A stretch of DNA of 64,000 nucleotides from CAYLNL01 sp964385175 (GCA_964385175.1 CAYLNL010000002.1:62001-126000), one strand, 5' to 3'; positions 8,407 to 17,725 are shown, numbered from the stretch's first letter. Numbers and translations: made by a program. The notes: generated by a model not told the origin, from the letters alone.

Positions 8407-9390
8407 TCAGTTTGGGAGGCGATACATAGCCGGAAAATGCCTCGCCGGAAGTAACATTTTGCCAGTCTGCCATTTTGGGGTTAAACTCCCATTCTTTATA
8501 TTGACTGAGGGTTTGTGTTTTAATGGAATGGGGGTATTTACCTTTGGCAAATTGAAGCCGAAACGCTCAAAAATACGCCTCCCTTTCATAGCGGTAAAAA
8601 TGGTATCTAAGGCAGCTATGTATATTTGCTTTTTGTCGTTTGACCTGGACTTTTTGTCTATATCGGGTTCAGTGAATATCTTACTACCGTATTTTATAAT
8701 CTCCACTAAGTTGTTTTCTATGTTATAGACTTTTTGGATGTGCTGAGCGCTTTTATGAGCGTATTTGGAAGTCCACAGGTTAAGCCATTCACGAACTAAA
8801 ACCTCTGCCATTTCTTTATTGAATACGATTATATGAAGGTGGGGGTTATAGGTTTTTTTCACCGGATTGTAGTTACATTCTAAGGATTTAATGCCTATTA
8901 GCTTCATTCCCTTGCCCCGTTGATACCTCTTTTTATTCCTGTTTTTTATGATTTGGAAACCCTCTATCACTTTACCAATAAAAGTTTTTAGCCTTTGGGC
9001 GCTGCATGATTTTACAGTTAGGGTTACAAAATGGGCATCTTCCCATTCCTGAATAACAGGAAGGTATCTATTTATAATCTCCGCTTTTCTGATACTGCAA
9101 CAAAGGGTACAATGCCTGTTTTTGCAATATCTGCCATATAATCTTCCACCGGCTGTTATAATGGTGTTTTGACAATAGTAGGTGTTCCAGTAACTATTTT
9201 ATCTCTCGTAGTCTCCTTTTCGCTTGGCTACATCTACCATATTCAAAGCCATACTTTGAGTAATGGTTTTGCGTTTAGCCCTTCCTTTCAAAACGTTATT
9301 ATCACTTATATCTGACCCCTCGCCAAATACGGTAATTTCTTGCTGTCCCGTTTTAGTTGTCCCGTTTTCTGCTAATGTATCAAGACCATC
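8407..9390 (-). pseudogene. Broken rolling-circle replication initiator (Rep, HUH family)
   Basis: One frame on the minus strand reads as a Rep_1-type plasmid initiator but carries in-frame stops. A TAA at 9201-9199 interrupts it, and a TGA at 9393-9391 bounds the readable part; residues before that TGA (WEQAM) hint that the gene once started further up. Downstream of the TAA come the Rep hallmarks: a Cys-rich segment (YCKNRHCTLCCSIRKAEI), the HUH metal motif in NPHLHIIVF, and a candidate catalytic tyrosine in EIIKYGSKIF. Only a 187-residue 3' piece remains open from a GTG at 8970, and it lacks the Cys-rich segment. I infer a decayed plasmid replicon left in the chromosome next to the restriction genes. 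Sequencing error could also make a false stop, but two would be needed. Confidence 0.8.
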
Positions 9391-9521
9391 TCACATGGCT
9401 TGTTCCCATATTTTTTCTGTTGAATTTCAACATTTTTCCTGCCTTAATTCTCGTTTTTCGTGTTAGTTGGCTCATAGCCGTTACTAAATAAATAGCTATT
9501 TTTACCCCAAATTAGGTTTGT

Positions 9522-10277
9522 ATGAAACGATATATTCCCCATGTCTTTACTCTCCTGAATTTGCTGTTGGGGAGTATAGCCAGCGTTTTTGCTGCAAAAG
9601 GACAATTAGAAACAGCAGCTTTGTTGGTTTTTGCCGGTATTGTGTGCGATTTTTTAGACGGCCTGCTGGCGCGGGCGTTGAAGGTTCAAAGTGAATTGGG
9701 GGTACAACTCGATTCGCTGGCAGATATGGTAACCTGCGGGCTGGTTCCGGGAATCGCCTTGTTTCAGTTGCTTAGCTGGGCTACAGAATACGCCTCTTTT
9801 TCCGATGGATATGGCTGGAGCGACATTTCGGGCGGGTCGTGGCTGCCATGGATAGGGTTCATCGTTACCCTTTCTTCTGCTTACCGGCTGGCGAAATTTA
9901 ATATAGATGAAGACCAGGCTTATTTTTTTAAAGGCTTACCCACACCAGCCAATGCGCTGTTGATTTTGTCATTTCCGTTGATATTAAAATTCCAGGGAAA
10001 TGATATGATGAACAGCACCATCCTAAATCCCTGGTTTTTAGTGGGGGTAAGTATTGTGAGTGCCTACCTGCTACAAGCCCCCATACAACTATTTGCGCTT
10101 AAATTTAAAGATTGGCGTTTCGCCCGCAATGCCACCAAATATCTGTTTATCATGCTCAGCATTTTGCTGCTGGTAGTGTTGCGGTTTGCAGCTATTCCAT
10201 TAGTAATTGTTTTGTATGTACTCATGTCGGTAGCCGCCACATACACCGATGGAGGAAAGAAGTCATCAGGAGGCTAA
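9522..10277 (+). CDS. pssA: CDP-diacylglycerol-serine O-phosphatidyltransferase
   Basis: Makes phosphatidylserine from CDP-diacylglycerol and serine, the first step to phosphatidylethanolamine, in the inner membrane. The CDP-alcohol phosphotransferase signature is complete: D43-x2-D46-G47-x2-A50-R51-x8-G60-x3-D64-x3-D68 (CDFLDGLLAR..GVQLDSLAD). About six to seven hydrophobic helices follow, as expected for a 251-residue PssA. The last 4 bases overlap the end of lptB on the other strand, so the two genes converge. It is the first core gene after the island. PgsA or another CDP-alcohol enzyme is less likely given the length and the CGLVPG motif typical of PssA. Confidence 0.92.
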   Translation: MKRYIPHVFTLLNLLLGSIASVFAAKGQLETAALLVFAGIVCDFLDGLLARALKVQSELGVQLDSLADMVTCGLVPGIALFQLLSWATEYASFSDGYGWSDISGGSWLPWIGFIVTLSSAYRLAKFNIDEDQAYFFKGLPTPANALLILSFPLILKFQGNDMMNSTILNPWFLVGVSIVSAYLLQAPIQLFALKFKDWRFARNATKYLFIMLSILLLVVLRFAAIPLVIVLYVLMSVAATYTDGGKKSSGG

Positions 10278-11014
10278 AAATCTAACTTTTTACGGCGCAG
10301 TTCAAAGTTTTGCCCCAGGTACACCTTTCTCACTGTTTCATCAGTGGCTAATTCTTCGGGTACGCCGGCTTTTAAAATACTACCCTCAAACATCAGGTAA
10401 GAACGTTCTGTAATGGCAAGCGTTTCCTGCACGTTGTGGTCGGTAATGAGAATACCTATGTTTTTGTGTTTCAGCTGGGACACAATACGCTGAATGTCTT
10501 CTACCGCAATAGGGTCAACCCCGGCAAAAGGCTCATCTAACAAAATAAAACTGGGGTTGGTAGCCAGCGCACGAGCTATTTCGGTTCGCCGCCGCTCCCC
10601 TCCCGACAGCAAATCGCCGCGGTTTTTGCGAATATGCGTTAAGCCAAATTCTTCTAACAATGCTTCCACCCGTTGGCGCTGCTCTTCTTTAGATAGCCGG
10701 GTAAGTTGCAGCACACTCAAAATATTATCTTCCACACTCAGTTTCCGGAATACAGAGGCTTCTTGCGCCAGGTAGCCAATGCCGCATTGCGCGCGCTTAT
10801 ACATGGGAAAATGGGTTATTTCCCGGTCATCTAAAAAAATAACCCCGGCATCGGGTTTTATCAAGCCCACAATCATGTAAAAAGAAGTGGTTTTGCCTGC
10901 TCCGTTCGGGCCCAGCAACCCCACAATTTCGCCCCGGTTCACTTCCAAGGAAACCCCTTTCACCACCTGCCTTCCCTTGTAGGATTTAGTAAGATGTTCT
11001 GCCCGTAGTTTCAT
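10274..11014 (-). CDS. lptB: LPS export ABC transporter ATPase
   Basis: Cytoplasmic ATPase of LptB2FG, which pulls lipopolysaccharide out of the inner membrane. The 246 residues carry all ABC motifs: Walker A GPNGAGKTT (35-43), Q-loop Q84 in YLAQEASVF, signature LSGGE (136-140), Walker B FILLDEP (156-162) and switch H193. The GIGYLAQEASVFRKLSVEDNI and SGGERRRTEIARALA stretches are characteristic of LptB rather than of amino-acid transporter ATPases. In this segment lptB follows kdsD and tatC on the same strand with a 97-base gap, grouping it with another LPS gene. LptF/LptG are not in the window. Confidence 0.95.
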   Translation of the reverse strand: MKLRAEHLTKSYKGRQVVKGVSLEVNRGEIVGLLGPNGAGKTTSFYMIVGLIKPDAGVIFLDDREITHFPMYKRAQCGIGYLAQEASVFRKLSVEDNILSVLQLTRLSKEEQRQRVEALLEEFGLTHIRKNRGDLLSGGERRRTEIARALATNPSFILLDEPFAGVDPIAVEDIQRIVSQLKHKNIGILITDHNVQETLAITERSYLMFEGSILKAGVPEELATDETVRKVYLGQNFELRRKKLDF

Positions 11015-11111
11015 GGGTGCAAAGTACGGTTAAAATAGTGAATCAATTTCTTAAAAAGACGTTCTTTTCTATATAATAACATATAGTCGGAAGTAGAAAA
11101 ATGCTATTGTT

Positions 11112-11468
11112 TTACGGTATCATAGCATTGCCCTGGAGCGCATCCCAGTATTCATACGCCCTGCGCAGGTGGGGAATTACAATGGTGCCGCCTACCAGGG
11201 TGGCAATACCCAGCGCTTCCATCACTTCTTCCTGTTTAAGGCCTTCTTTGTAGCAGTTTTCTAAGTGATACTTTACACAATCGTCGCAGCGCAGCACAGC
11301 GGAGGCGACCAAACCCAGCAACTCCTTGGTTTTTACGTCTAATGCCCCTGCTGTGTAGGCATTGGTATCTAAATTAAATATCCGCTTGATGATAAGATTG
11401 TTATCTGCCAGGATACGCTCATTCATCCGGGAGCGATAGTCATTAAATTCGGTAACGATGGTTTTCAT
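11112..11468 (-). CDS. Carboxymuconolactone decarboxylase/AhpD-like protein
   Basis: A 118-residue all-helical AhpD-fold protein with the redox/proton-relay motif C61-x2-C64-x3-H68 (RCDDCVKYHLENC) and a further Cys at 72. Family members act as peroxide-detoxifying partners or simple decarboxylases; the CxxC favours a redox role, but the substrate is unknown. Its ATG overlaps the tatC stop as ATGA, so translation is coupled to tatC, and the kdsD-tatC-CMD run is one operon. I recall the same order in other Flavobacteriia, which suggests a functional tie that is still unexplained. Confidence 0.85.
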   Translation of the reverse strand: MKTIVTEFNDYRSRMNERILADNNLIIKRIFNLDTNAYTAGALDVKTKELLGLVASAVLRCDDCVKYHLENCYKEGLKQEEVMEALGIATLVGGTIVIPHLRRAYEYWDALQGNAMIP

Positions 11469-12289
11469 GTTTTTTGAGGAGTTTGTTTTTCTTTTTTTAG
11501 AACAATTGCCGAGATATAAATGCTCACTTCATATAATATAAGGATGGGAATAGCCACGATAACCTGGCTCACCACATCCGGCGGGGTAATAATGGCAGAT
11601 AAGATGAGCACCAGCACCAGGGCGTGTTTCCTGTATTTCCTGAGCAGTTGAGGGGTTACAATTCCCAGCCGCGAAAGAAAATACATAATAATAGGCAGCT
11701 CAAAAGTGAGCCCGCAGGCAACAACAGACATTCGCACAGTGGCTATATAAGAACTCAAATCAATATCATTAAAAACTTCTTTACTCACCTGGTAAGTAGC
11801 AAAGAAATTTACAGAGAGCGGCGCAATGATGTAATACCCAAAAAGAACGCCGAGGAAAAACAAGAGAGACGCTATAAAAATAAACCCTTTTGCATGGCTG
11901 CGTTCTTTGGGATAAAGCCCGGGGCTTATAAACCGCCACGTTTCATATAAAATATACGGAAACCCCACGATAAAGCCAGCCCAGATAGAAGTCCACAAAT
12001 GGGCGGAAAATTGCCCAGCCATAATGCGGCTTTGAATGCGAAAGGGAATTTCGGTGATGCAAAGGGTGTTTTCCATGCCCAGTAGCCTGGAAAGATTACA
12101 GAACCAATGGTAGGTGGGGAAATCGGGGTTTTTAGGCCCGAAAATAACCGTATCAAAAATAAACCCCTTTGCAAAAAAAGCCCCTGCCGCCAGAACTATT
12201 ACCGCCAGGGTAGAGCGAATGAGATGCCACCGCAACTCTTCCAGGTGTTCTAAAAAAGACATTTCGTGGCTGTTCTTTTTCTTCTTCAT
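11465..12289 (-). CDS. tatC: Sec-independent protein translocase TatC
   Basis: Receptor subunit for twin-arginine signal peptides in the inner membrane. The 274 residues start with the cytoplasmic MSFLEHLEELRWHLIRS segment that contacts the RR motif, followed by six hydrophobic helices and the conserved FxxxxPGLYPKERSHAKGF region (ISPGLYPKER) and ITPPDVVSQ loop. The insertion between helices 1 and 2 (about residues 45-85) is somewhat long, common in Bacteroidota. The start codon shares one base with the kdsD stop, and the stop overlaps the next gene. TatA is not in the window. Confidence 0.95.
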   Translation of the reverse strand: MKKKKNSHEMSFLEHLEELRWHLIRSTLAVIVLAAGAFFAKGFIFDTVIFGPKNPDFPTYHWFCNLSRLLGMENTLCITEIPFRIQSRIMAGQFSAHLWTSIWAGFIVGFPYILYETWRFISPGLYPKERSHAKGFIFIASLLFFLGVLFGYYIIAPLSVNFFATYQVSKEVFNDIDLSSYIATVRMSVVACGLTFELPIIMYFLSRLGIVTPQLLRKYRKHALVLVLILSAIITPPDVVSQVIVAIPILILYEVSIYISAIVLKKEKQTPQKT

Positions 12290-13254
12290 CAGATAATCCC
12301 TTCTTTAATGAGGTTGTGCAGGTGAATAACGCCCGCATAAGCGCCGTTTTCTTCTACCAATAATTGAGAAATGCCATTCTTTTCCATCTGTTCCAACGCA
12401 TCTACCGCCATGGCCTGGGCGTCTATCTTTTTAGGGTTTGCAGACATAATATCGCGCGCCTTCAACCCATTTATATTGTCATATCGGTTCAACATACGGC
12501 GAATATCGCCATCGGTAATAATACCTATAATATAGGTATTTTCAATAACTGCCGTAACGCCGAGCATTTTCTCAGAAATTTCCACGATTACCTTTTTCAC
12601 ATCGCTTCCTGGCGAAACCATAGGTTTTAAATTCAGCGCAGAAATATCCTGTACTCTCAGGTATAATTTTTTGCCCAGTGTGCCGCCCGGGTGATATTTG
12701 GCAAAATCGGCACTGCTAAATCCCCGCAACTCCAAAAGACATACAGCTATAGCATCGCCTATAACTAACTGGGCTGTAGTGCTGGTGGTGGGCGCCAGGT
12801 TATTGGGGCAAGCCTCTTTTTCAATATAGGCGTTTAGAGTATAATCTGCCTGCCTGCCCAAAAAAGAATCCTTATTCCCGGTAATGGCGATGAGGGGGTT
12901 ACAGGCGTTTTTTATGAGGGGCACTAATACCTTTATTTCGGGCGTGTCCCCACTTTTAGAAATACAAATCACCACATCGTTTTTTTGAATAGTGCCCAGG
13001 TCGCCGTGAATGGCATCGGCGGCATGCATAAATATGGCGGGTGTTCCTGTAGAATTAAGGGTAGCCACAATTTTAGTGGCGATAATGGCGCTTTTTCCTA
13101 CACCGGTGATAACTACACGCCCGGCAGATTGGTAGATGCATTGAATGGCGGCGGCAAATTCTTCGTCAATACTATCAGCAAGGTTTTGAATGGCGGCGGC
13201 TTCTGTTTCAATTACTTTCCTGGCGGTGTGAATGATGTTTTTAGGGCTGTTCAA
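12289..13254 (-). CDS. kdsD: Arabinose-5-phosphate isomerase (KpsF/GutQ family)
   Basis: Converts ribulose-5-phosphate to arabinose-5-phosphate, the first step of Kdo synthesis for LPS. The N-terminal SIS domain (about residues 25-175) has GRVVITGVGKSAIIATKI, the HGDLGTIQKNDVVICISKSG stretch and the active-site HPGG near AKYHPGGTLGK. Two CBS domains follow (about 195-320). Length (321) is typical. It is divergent from recQ by 83 bases and begins the kdsD-tatC-CMD operon. Presence of lptB nearby agrees with an LPS role; GutQ-type catabolic function is less likely without sorbitol genes. Confidence 0.93.
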   Translation of the reverse strand: MNSPKNIIHTARKVIETEAAAIQNLADSIDEEFAAAIQCIYQSAGRVVITGVGKSAIIATKIVATLNSTGTPAIFMHAADAIHGDLGTIQKNDVVICISKSGDTPEIKVLVPLIKNACNPLIAITGNKDSFLGRQADYTLNAYIEKEACPNNLAPTTSTTAQLVIGDAIAVCLLELRGFSSADFAKYHPGGTLGKKLYLRVQDISALNLKPMVSPGSDVKKVIVEISEKMLGVTAVIENTYIIGIITDGDIRRMLNRYDNINGLKARDIMSANPKKIDAQAMAVDALEQMEKNGISQLLVEENGAYAGVIHLHNLIKEGII

Positions 13255-13337
13255 AATTTTTACTTTTTTTTATGTTTGTAAAAACAAAAAATATAGTATT
13301 TTTAGGTGCAAATGTAGCTAAAATAAGCAACCACCGT

Positions 13338-15539
13338 ATGAACATTACAGAGATAGATTTATATAGACCCCTCAAGGATTACTTTGGATTTACCCGATTT
13401 AAGGGTTTGCAGGAAGATGTTATAAAAAATCTTGTAGCAGGCAGGCACACATTTGTTATTATGCCCACCGGCGGAGGCAAATCCTTGTGTTACCAGCTTC
13501 CTGCTCTGGTAAAGGAAGGGACTGCCATTGTGGTATCGCCTCTCATTGCCCTTATGAAAAACCAGGTAGATGTGCTTAGGGGAATATCTGATAACCCGGG
13601 AATAGCGCATGTGTTGAACTCATCTCTCAACAAAACTGAAATTAAAACCGTGATGAGGGATATTGAAAGCGGGGTTACGAAATTGTTGTATGTGGCCCCG
13701 GAGTCGTTGATGAAAGATGAATATGTAGAGTTTCTGCGGGCAGACAAGGTTTCTTTTGTGGCTGTAGATGAGGCGCATTGTATCTCAGAATGGGGGCACG
13801 ATTTTAGACCGGAATATCGCAATCTTCGCAATACTATAGACCGCCTGGGGGGCGATATTCCCATTATAGCACTCACGGCCACGGCTACTCCCAAAGTGCA
13901 AGAAGATATTATAAAAAATCTTGGTATTCCAGATGCACGGGTTTTTAAAGCCTCTTTTAACCGCCCCAATTTATATTATGAAGTTCGCCCTAAAACCAAG
14001 AATGTAGATGCCGATATTATTCGGTTTATGAAACAAAATACCGGTAAATCGGGTATTGTATATTGCCTGAGCCGCAGGAGGGTAGAAGAACTCACTCAAA
14101 CGCTCCAGGTGAATGGCATTAGCACAGTAGCCTATCATGCCGGGTTAGACCCTAAAACAAGGGCCAAACACCAGGATATGTTTCTCATGGAAGAGGTAGA
14201 TGTAGTGGTGGCTACCATAGCTTTTGGAATGGGAATAGATAAACCCGATGTGCGGTTTGTTATTCACCACGATATGCCCAAAAGCATAGAAAGTTATTAC
14301 CAGGAAACAGGCAGGGCAGGACGCGATGGAGGTGAGGGGCATTGCCTGGCCTTCTATTCGTATAAGGATGTGGAAAAATTAGAAAAATTTATGAGCGGCA
14401 AGCCGGTAGCAGAGCAGGAAATAGGGCTGGCGTTGCTGCAAGATGTTATTACCTATGCCGAAACGTCCATGTCGCGCAGGAAATTTATGCTGCACTACTT
14501 TGGAGAGGCTTTCGACGAGGAAACAGGTGAAGGGGCTGATATGGATGATAATGTGCGTTATCCCAAGAAAAAACACGAGGCGAAGAACAATGTTGTGAAG
14601 CTGTTAGAGGCGGTGCAGGGGACAAAAGAAAAATTCAAGGCGAAAGAAGTTGTCTATACGCTGATAGGGAAGATAAACGCTCTCGTAAAATCATACAGGA
14701 TGGATGAGCAGGCGTTTTTTGGCGCTGGCAAGGACAAAGATGAAAAATACTGGATGGCGCTCGCCCGCCAGCTCCTGGTGGCTGGCTTCCTGTATAAAGA
14801 ATTAGAACAATATGGCATTTTACGCCTCACCAAAAAAGGGTTGGATTTTCTTCGTAATCCTCATTCTTTTCTTATGACGGAAGACCATGTGTATGATGAT
14901 TTGGAAGATGATAGTATTATTACGGCCGGGGGAAAAGGAAGTGGAGCTGCAGATGAAGAACTCCTTCAAATGCTCAAGGATTTGCGAAAACAAGAAGCTA
15001 AAAAACTAGGTGTGCCTCCCTATATTATTTTTCAAGACCCCTCGTTAGATGATATGGCGCTTAAATACCCCATTTCTATGGAAGAGCTCATGAATATCCA
15101 TGGGGTTGGCGAAGGAAAAGCCAAAAAATACGGGGAGCCGTTCATACAACTCATTGAACGGTACGTGGAAGAAAACGAGATAGTTCGCCCGGATGACCTG
15201 GTGATAAAAAGCACGGGCTCTAATTCTGGGTTAAAGCTTTTCATTATCCAGAATATTGACCGAAAGATGCCGCTGGATGATATTGCCGCTGCGAAAGGGT
15301 TGTCTATGGATGATTTTATAAAGGAAATGGAGCAGATTGTGTATATGGGCACTAAGCTGAATATTGATTATTGGATTGATGAAATGCTGGACGAGGAAGA
15401 ACAGGAGAATCTGCATGACTATTTTATTGAGGCTCAAACAGACAAAATATCGTTAGCGATGGAAGAATTTAACGGGCATTATGAAGACGAGGAGTTACGG
15501 CTCTACCGCATTAAGTTTATGAGTGATATGGCGAATTAG
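13338..15539 (+). CDS. recQ: ATP-dependent DNA helicase RecQ
   Basis: A 3'-5' helicase of the RecQ family acting in recombination and repair. With the ATG at 13338 it is 733 residues. Walker A is PTGGGKS (43-49), the DEAH box 144-147 is followed by CISEWGHDFRPEY, and motif VI is QETGRAGRDGG. A zinc/winged-helix region and a C-terminal HRDC-like domain (YPISMEELMNIHGVGEGKAK) come next, then a further helical tail, a longer form common in Bacteroidota. I reject the upstream ATG at 13272 because it lies inside a TATGTTTG -7 box (13271-13278). KdsD is divergent. Confidence 0.94.
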   Translation: MNITEIDLYRPLKDYFGFTRFKGLQEDVIKNLVAGRHTFVIMPTGGGKSLCYQLPALVKEGTAIVVSPLIALMKNQVDVLRGISDNPGIAHVLNSSLNKTEIKTVMRDIESGVTKLLYVAPESLMKDEYVEFLRADKVSFVAVDEAHCISEWGHDFRPEYRNLRNTIDRLGGDIPIIALTATATPKVQEDIIKNLGIPDARVFKASFNRPNLYYEVRPKTKNVDADIIRFMKQNTGKSGIVYCLSRRRVEELTQTLQVNGISTVAYHAGLDPKTRAKHQDMFLMEEVDVVVATIAFGMGIDKPDVRFVIHHDMPKSIESYYQETGRAGRDGGEGHCLAFYSYKDVEKLEKFMSGKPVAEQEIGLALLQDVITYAETSMSRRKFMLHYFGEAFDEETGEGADMDDNVRYPKKKHEAKNNVVKLLEAVQGTKEKFKAKEVVYTLIGKINALVKSYRMDEQAFFGAGKDKDEKYWMALARQLLVAGFLYKELEQYGILRLTKKGLDFLRNPHSFLMTEDHVYDDLEDDSIITAGGKGSGAADEELLQMLKDLRKQEAKKLGVPPYIIFQDPSLDDMALKYPISMEELMNIHGVGEGKAKKYGEPFIQLIERYVEENEIVRPDDLVIKSTGSNSGLKLFIIQNIDRKMPLDDIAAAKGLSMDDFIKEMEQIVYMGTKLNIDYWIDEMLDEEEQENLHDYFIEAQTDKISLAMEEFNGHYEDEELRLYRIKFMSDMAN

Positions 15540-15568
15540 GAGAATTAAAAAATTCCTTAAGAATAACT

Positions 15569-16651
15569 TTAACAACTTTTTGCCTGTGATAAAACACTTT
15601 CTGATAAGCGTTTTTTATACGCGCGGTAAGCGTTCCATTTTTTTCTCCCTTCCGAAAAAGAAGGAAGGGCAATACCTGCTCGCTGGTTTTGCCGGGCGAT
15701 GGTGTAAACTACCTGCCACAATGCCATGAGTTCTTTCCACGCTTTGCCAAGCCTGTAGCCCGGCTGGTATATATGTGTAGGTTCAGCGCCCACCCCGTTT
15801 ATTTCTAAGATTTTAAACCCCGTTCCCGATTTTAAAATTTCAAGACTTGGAGTGCGAATATCAAAACGCCCAAAATAGAAGCCCTTCATCTTCTGGTTCA
15901 ATTCATCAAACACCTTCAGCAAAGCTGGTTCTATGAGGTAGCGGGCGTCTGTGAATTTAGTGCCCCGGTTATGGTTCCCGATTCCTTCTAAAAAAATAGT
16001 TTCATTTTCAGGAATAATGCAGTTCCACTGTGCGCTTCGTTCCCTTTTCAGCCGCGGCGCCTGCAAAATAGCTCGTGGGTTTTGGAATATTAACTCTGCC
16101 AGCGTATGTTTCCCATCTCCCGTTACCGTTAAGAACTCTTTTAAAGTTATAGAGGGTATAACGCCTTGCTGGCTCTCTGGTAACCGATAATAGAAAATGC
16201 CCACCTCCACAGGAAAATCAATATATTCCTGGATAAGATAATCAACGGTAGCCATGCTGAGTAGGTAGCACAACTGCACTTCATTGGTTACTTTTTTAAC
16301 AGAAAGCCCCCGGAAACCTATATCGGGTTTCAAAATTACCGGGAAACCTATCCCCGCTTCTTGCAACAGATGGTTCACCGTTTCCAGCGAATCGCCTTTT
16401 TTCACCAAAATTGTTTTGGGCAGGTATTCTGGCGGGCTTAGTTGCAGGGTTTTATATTTAGAATCGCTCAAAATAAACCCGTCTATCGCCGGGTTGGTTC
16501 TTAGGAAGAAAAAAAAATTATGCGCTTTCAGAGATAGCCACAGGTGTTGTATGAGAACCGGGACATAGTAGAAAAACATAGGCCAAAACTCAACATAACG
16601 CCACCTGATATAAAAGGGCTGGCGCTGAATAAGTAGCCAAAGTTTTTTCAT
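15569..16651 (-). CDS. ATP-grasp domain protein (D-Ala ligase-like fold)
   Basis: A 360-residue soluble ATP-grasp enzyme of unknown substrate. The fold is seen in YLPKTILVKKGDSLETVNHL, the ATP-binding lid IGFPVILKPDIGFRGLSVKKV, EYIDFPVEVGIFYYRLP, and the Mg-binding GFYFGRFDIRTPS ... FKILEINGVGAEPTHIY. Such enzymes join an acyl-phosphate to an amine. Family members of this form sit beside DoxX-type membrane genes. The ATG at 16651 overlaps the upstream stop as ATGA and is preferred over a start 26 codons earlier inside that gene. It ends the 18.2-15.6 kb unit. It is not related by position to the peptide cluster at 57 kb. Confidence 0.8.
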   Translation of the reverse strand: MKKLWLLIQRQPFYIRWRYVEFWPMFFYYVPVLIQHLWLSLKAHNFFFFLRTNPAIDGFILSDSKYKTLQLSPPEYLPKTILVKKGDSLETVNHLLQEAGIGFPVILKPDIGFRGLSVKKVTNEVQLCYLLSMATVDYLIQEYIDFPVEVGIFYYRLPESQQGVIPSITLKEFLTVTGDGKHTLAELIFQNPRAILQAPRLKRERSAQWNCIIPENETIFLEGIGNHNRGTKFTDARYLIEPALLKVFDELNQKMKGFYFGRFDIRTPSLEILKSGTGFKILEINGVGAEPTHIYQPGYRLGKAWKELMALWQVVYTIARQNQRAGIALPSFSEGRKKWNAYRAYKKRLSESVLSQAKSC

Positions 16652-17061
16652 AGAGTTTTCCCGGCGCCTCGTTTTTTCAATAACGAAGCGGCTTCCTTTC
16701 GCCGTATAAAAAAGATAGTGCTGCAACACAAAAAAACTACTAGCGCCAGCGTAAAGAGTGCCCCACCATCATTCCTCACCACTACTCCTATGATAAACAA
16801 GTGGGTTACTAAGGCGCCCAGCATAACGCCAATGCCCAATATTGCCCCATAGACCGCCGTTCGCGAGTAGAGGAGCAGGGCAGCCGTGAGAAGTTCAAAG
16901 ACCCCCAATCCAATCCGTCCGTAGGGTTCTACACCTATTTGGGAAAAAATATACACACTGTCTTCGTGCGCCGTGAATTTATAAAACAGCGTTTGCAATA
17001 GAATCACGGCAGCCACGATAGCTAAGAGTCTATCTATATAAAAGAAAAGCTTTTTAGGCAT
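16648..17061 (-). CDS. DoxX-like small membrane protein
   Basis: A 137-residue integral membrane protein with four hydrophobic helices (about 10-27, 50-68, 72-93, 100-118) and the DoxX-type pattern LLQTLFYKFTAHEDSVYIFSQ. DoxX proteins are linked loosely to redox and membrane stress, but no reaction is firmly known. The gene overlaps the NRDE gene upstream by 8 bases and the ATP-grasp gene downstream by 4 (ATGA), so three genes are tightly coupled and probably serve one process. Its C terminus is basic (RRKEAASLLKKRG), likely cytoplasmic. Confidence 0.75.
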   Translation of the reverse strand: MPKKLFFYIDRLLAIVAAVILLQTLFYKFTAHEDSVYIFSQIGVEPYGRIGLGVFELLTAALLLYSRTAVYGAILGIGVMLGALVTHLFIIGVVVRNDGGALFTLALVVFLCCSTIFFIRRKEAASLLKKRGAGKTL

Positions 17062-17725
17062 ATACTTCAGTTTTAGGGTAATAATTGAGGGTTATATTTT
17101 TGTCTTTAGAAACCACCTGTGCAATACTCACTGTTTTTACAGCAAACCTGTTCAAAATAAAAGGCGTTTCCTCATGTAACCCATGTATATTCAAAATGTG
17201 CTGTGGAGTTATTTTTACAGTATCCTGGATGGCAGTTGTAAAAAAACGCTCTTTCACCTGGTGCTGTTCAGGAGTATATAAAGTGGCAGATGACCATAAC
17301 CAGGGAGTATGCGCATTTAACAGGGAATAATGTTTGTCTTTTCCATCCCATACTAATACCTGGAGCGTCCCATCTTCTATAAAAATGAGGGTGAATGGTT
17401 CTATTTGATGCAAATCTACCCGTTTTGCAAAAGCCGAAAAAGTAACATGGGTAAATGCCTCTACTACATATTGTCCACGGCTCCTTCGGTAAGGAAGGGT
17501 ACGCTCATGTTTTTGAAAAGCGCCGTTGAGCAAACAAGCGGTTTTATTTTGCATATTGGTAGCAATCCAGGTTCCGCGTTTTTCCGAGTCAACCGGTGCC
17601 AGGAGCGTCTCTCCGTTAGAAAGATGTTGCTTCTGGGGCGATAACGTTTCCCGAAGCGGGTTCTCATCGCGGTTAGACGTCAATATATAACCCCCTTCTA
17701 TGGGGATATAACTCACTGTGCACAT
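17054..17725 (-). CDS. NRDE/TANGO2-family protein
   Basis: A 223-residue cytoplasmic protein of the NRDE (TANGO2-like) family, whose members start with Met-Cys and carry an N-R-D-E motif: MCTVSYIPIEGGYILTSNRD with N18-R19-D20-E21. Further conserved parts are GTWIATN and ACLLNGAF. The N-terminal Cys2 could become an Ntn-type nucleophile after Met removal, though this is unproven here. TANGO2 relatives have been linked to heme or lipid handling. It lies in a run of overlapping genes (13 bases with DinB-like, 8 with DoxX-like). Confidence 0.85.
   Translation of the reverse strand: MCTVSYIPIEGGYILTSNRDENPLRETLSPQKQHLSNGETLLAPVDSEKRGTWIATNMQNKTACLLNGAFQKHERTLPYRRSRGQYVVEAFTHVTFSAFAKRVDLHQIEPFTLIFIEDGTLQVLVWDGKDKHYSLLNAHTPWLWSSATLYTPEQHQVKERFFTTAIQDTVKITPQHILNIHGLHEETPFILNRFAVKTVSIAQVVSKDKNITLNYYPKTEVYA

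Noticed and set aside
8342..8728. 128-codon plus-strand frame opposite the Rep remnant
   Set aside because: It is antisense to a frame with clear Rep motifs; its own composition shows no family.
9100..9500. Right-hand attachment site matching the tRNA 3' end
   Set aside because: I looked for a copy of the T-arm/acceptor end (CCTGGTTCGAAT.., TGGGACC) and saw none; only short matches by chance.
13272..13337. Upstream ATG as recQ start
   Set aside because: The ATG is part of the TATGTTTG box, and the added residues do not resemble RecQ.
15569..16651. ATP-grasp gene as partner of the grasp-with-spasm fragment
   Set aside because: It lies 41 kb away, in an overlapping run with DoxX-like and NRDE genes, and is D-Ala-ligase-like rather than peptide-ligase-like.
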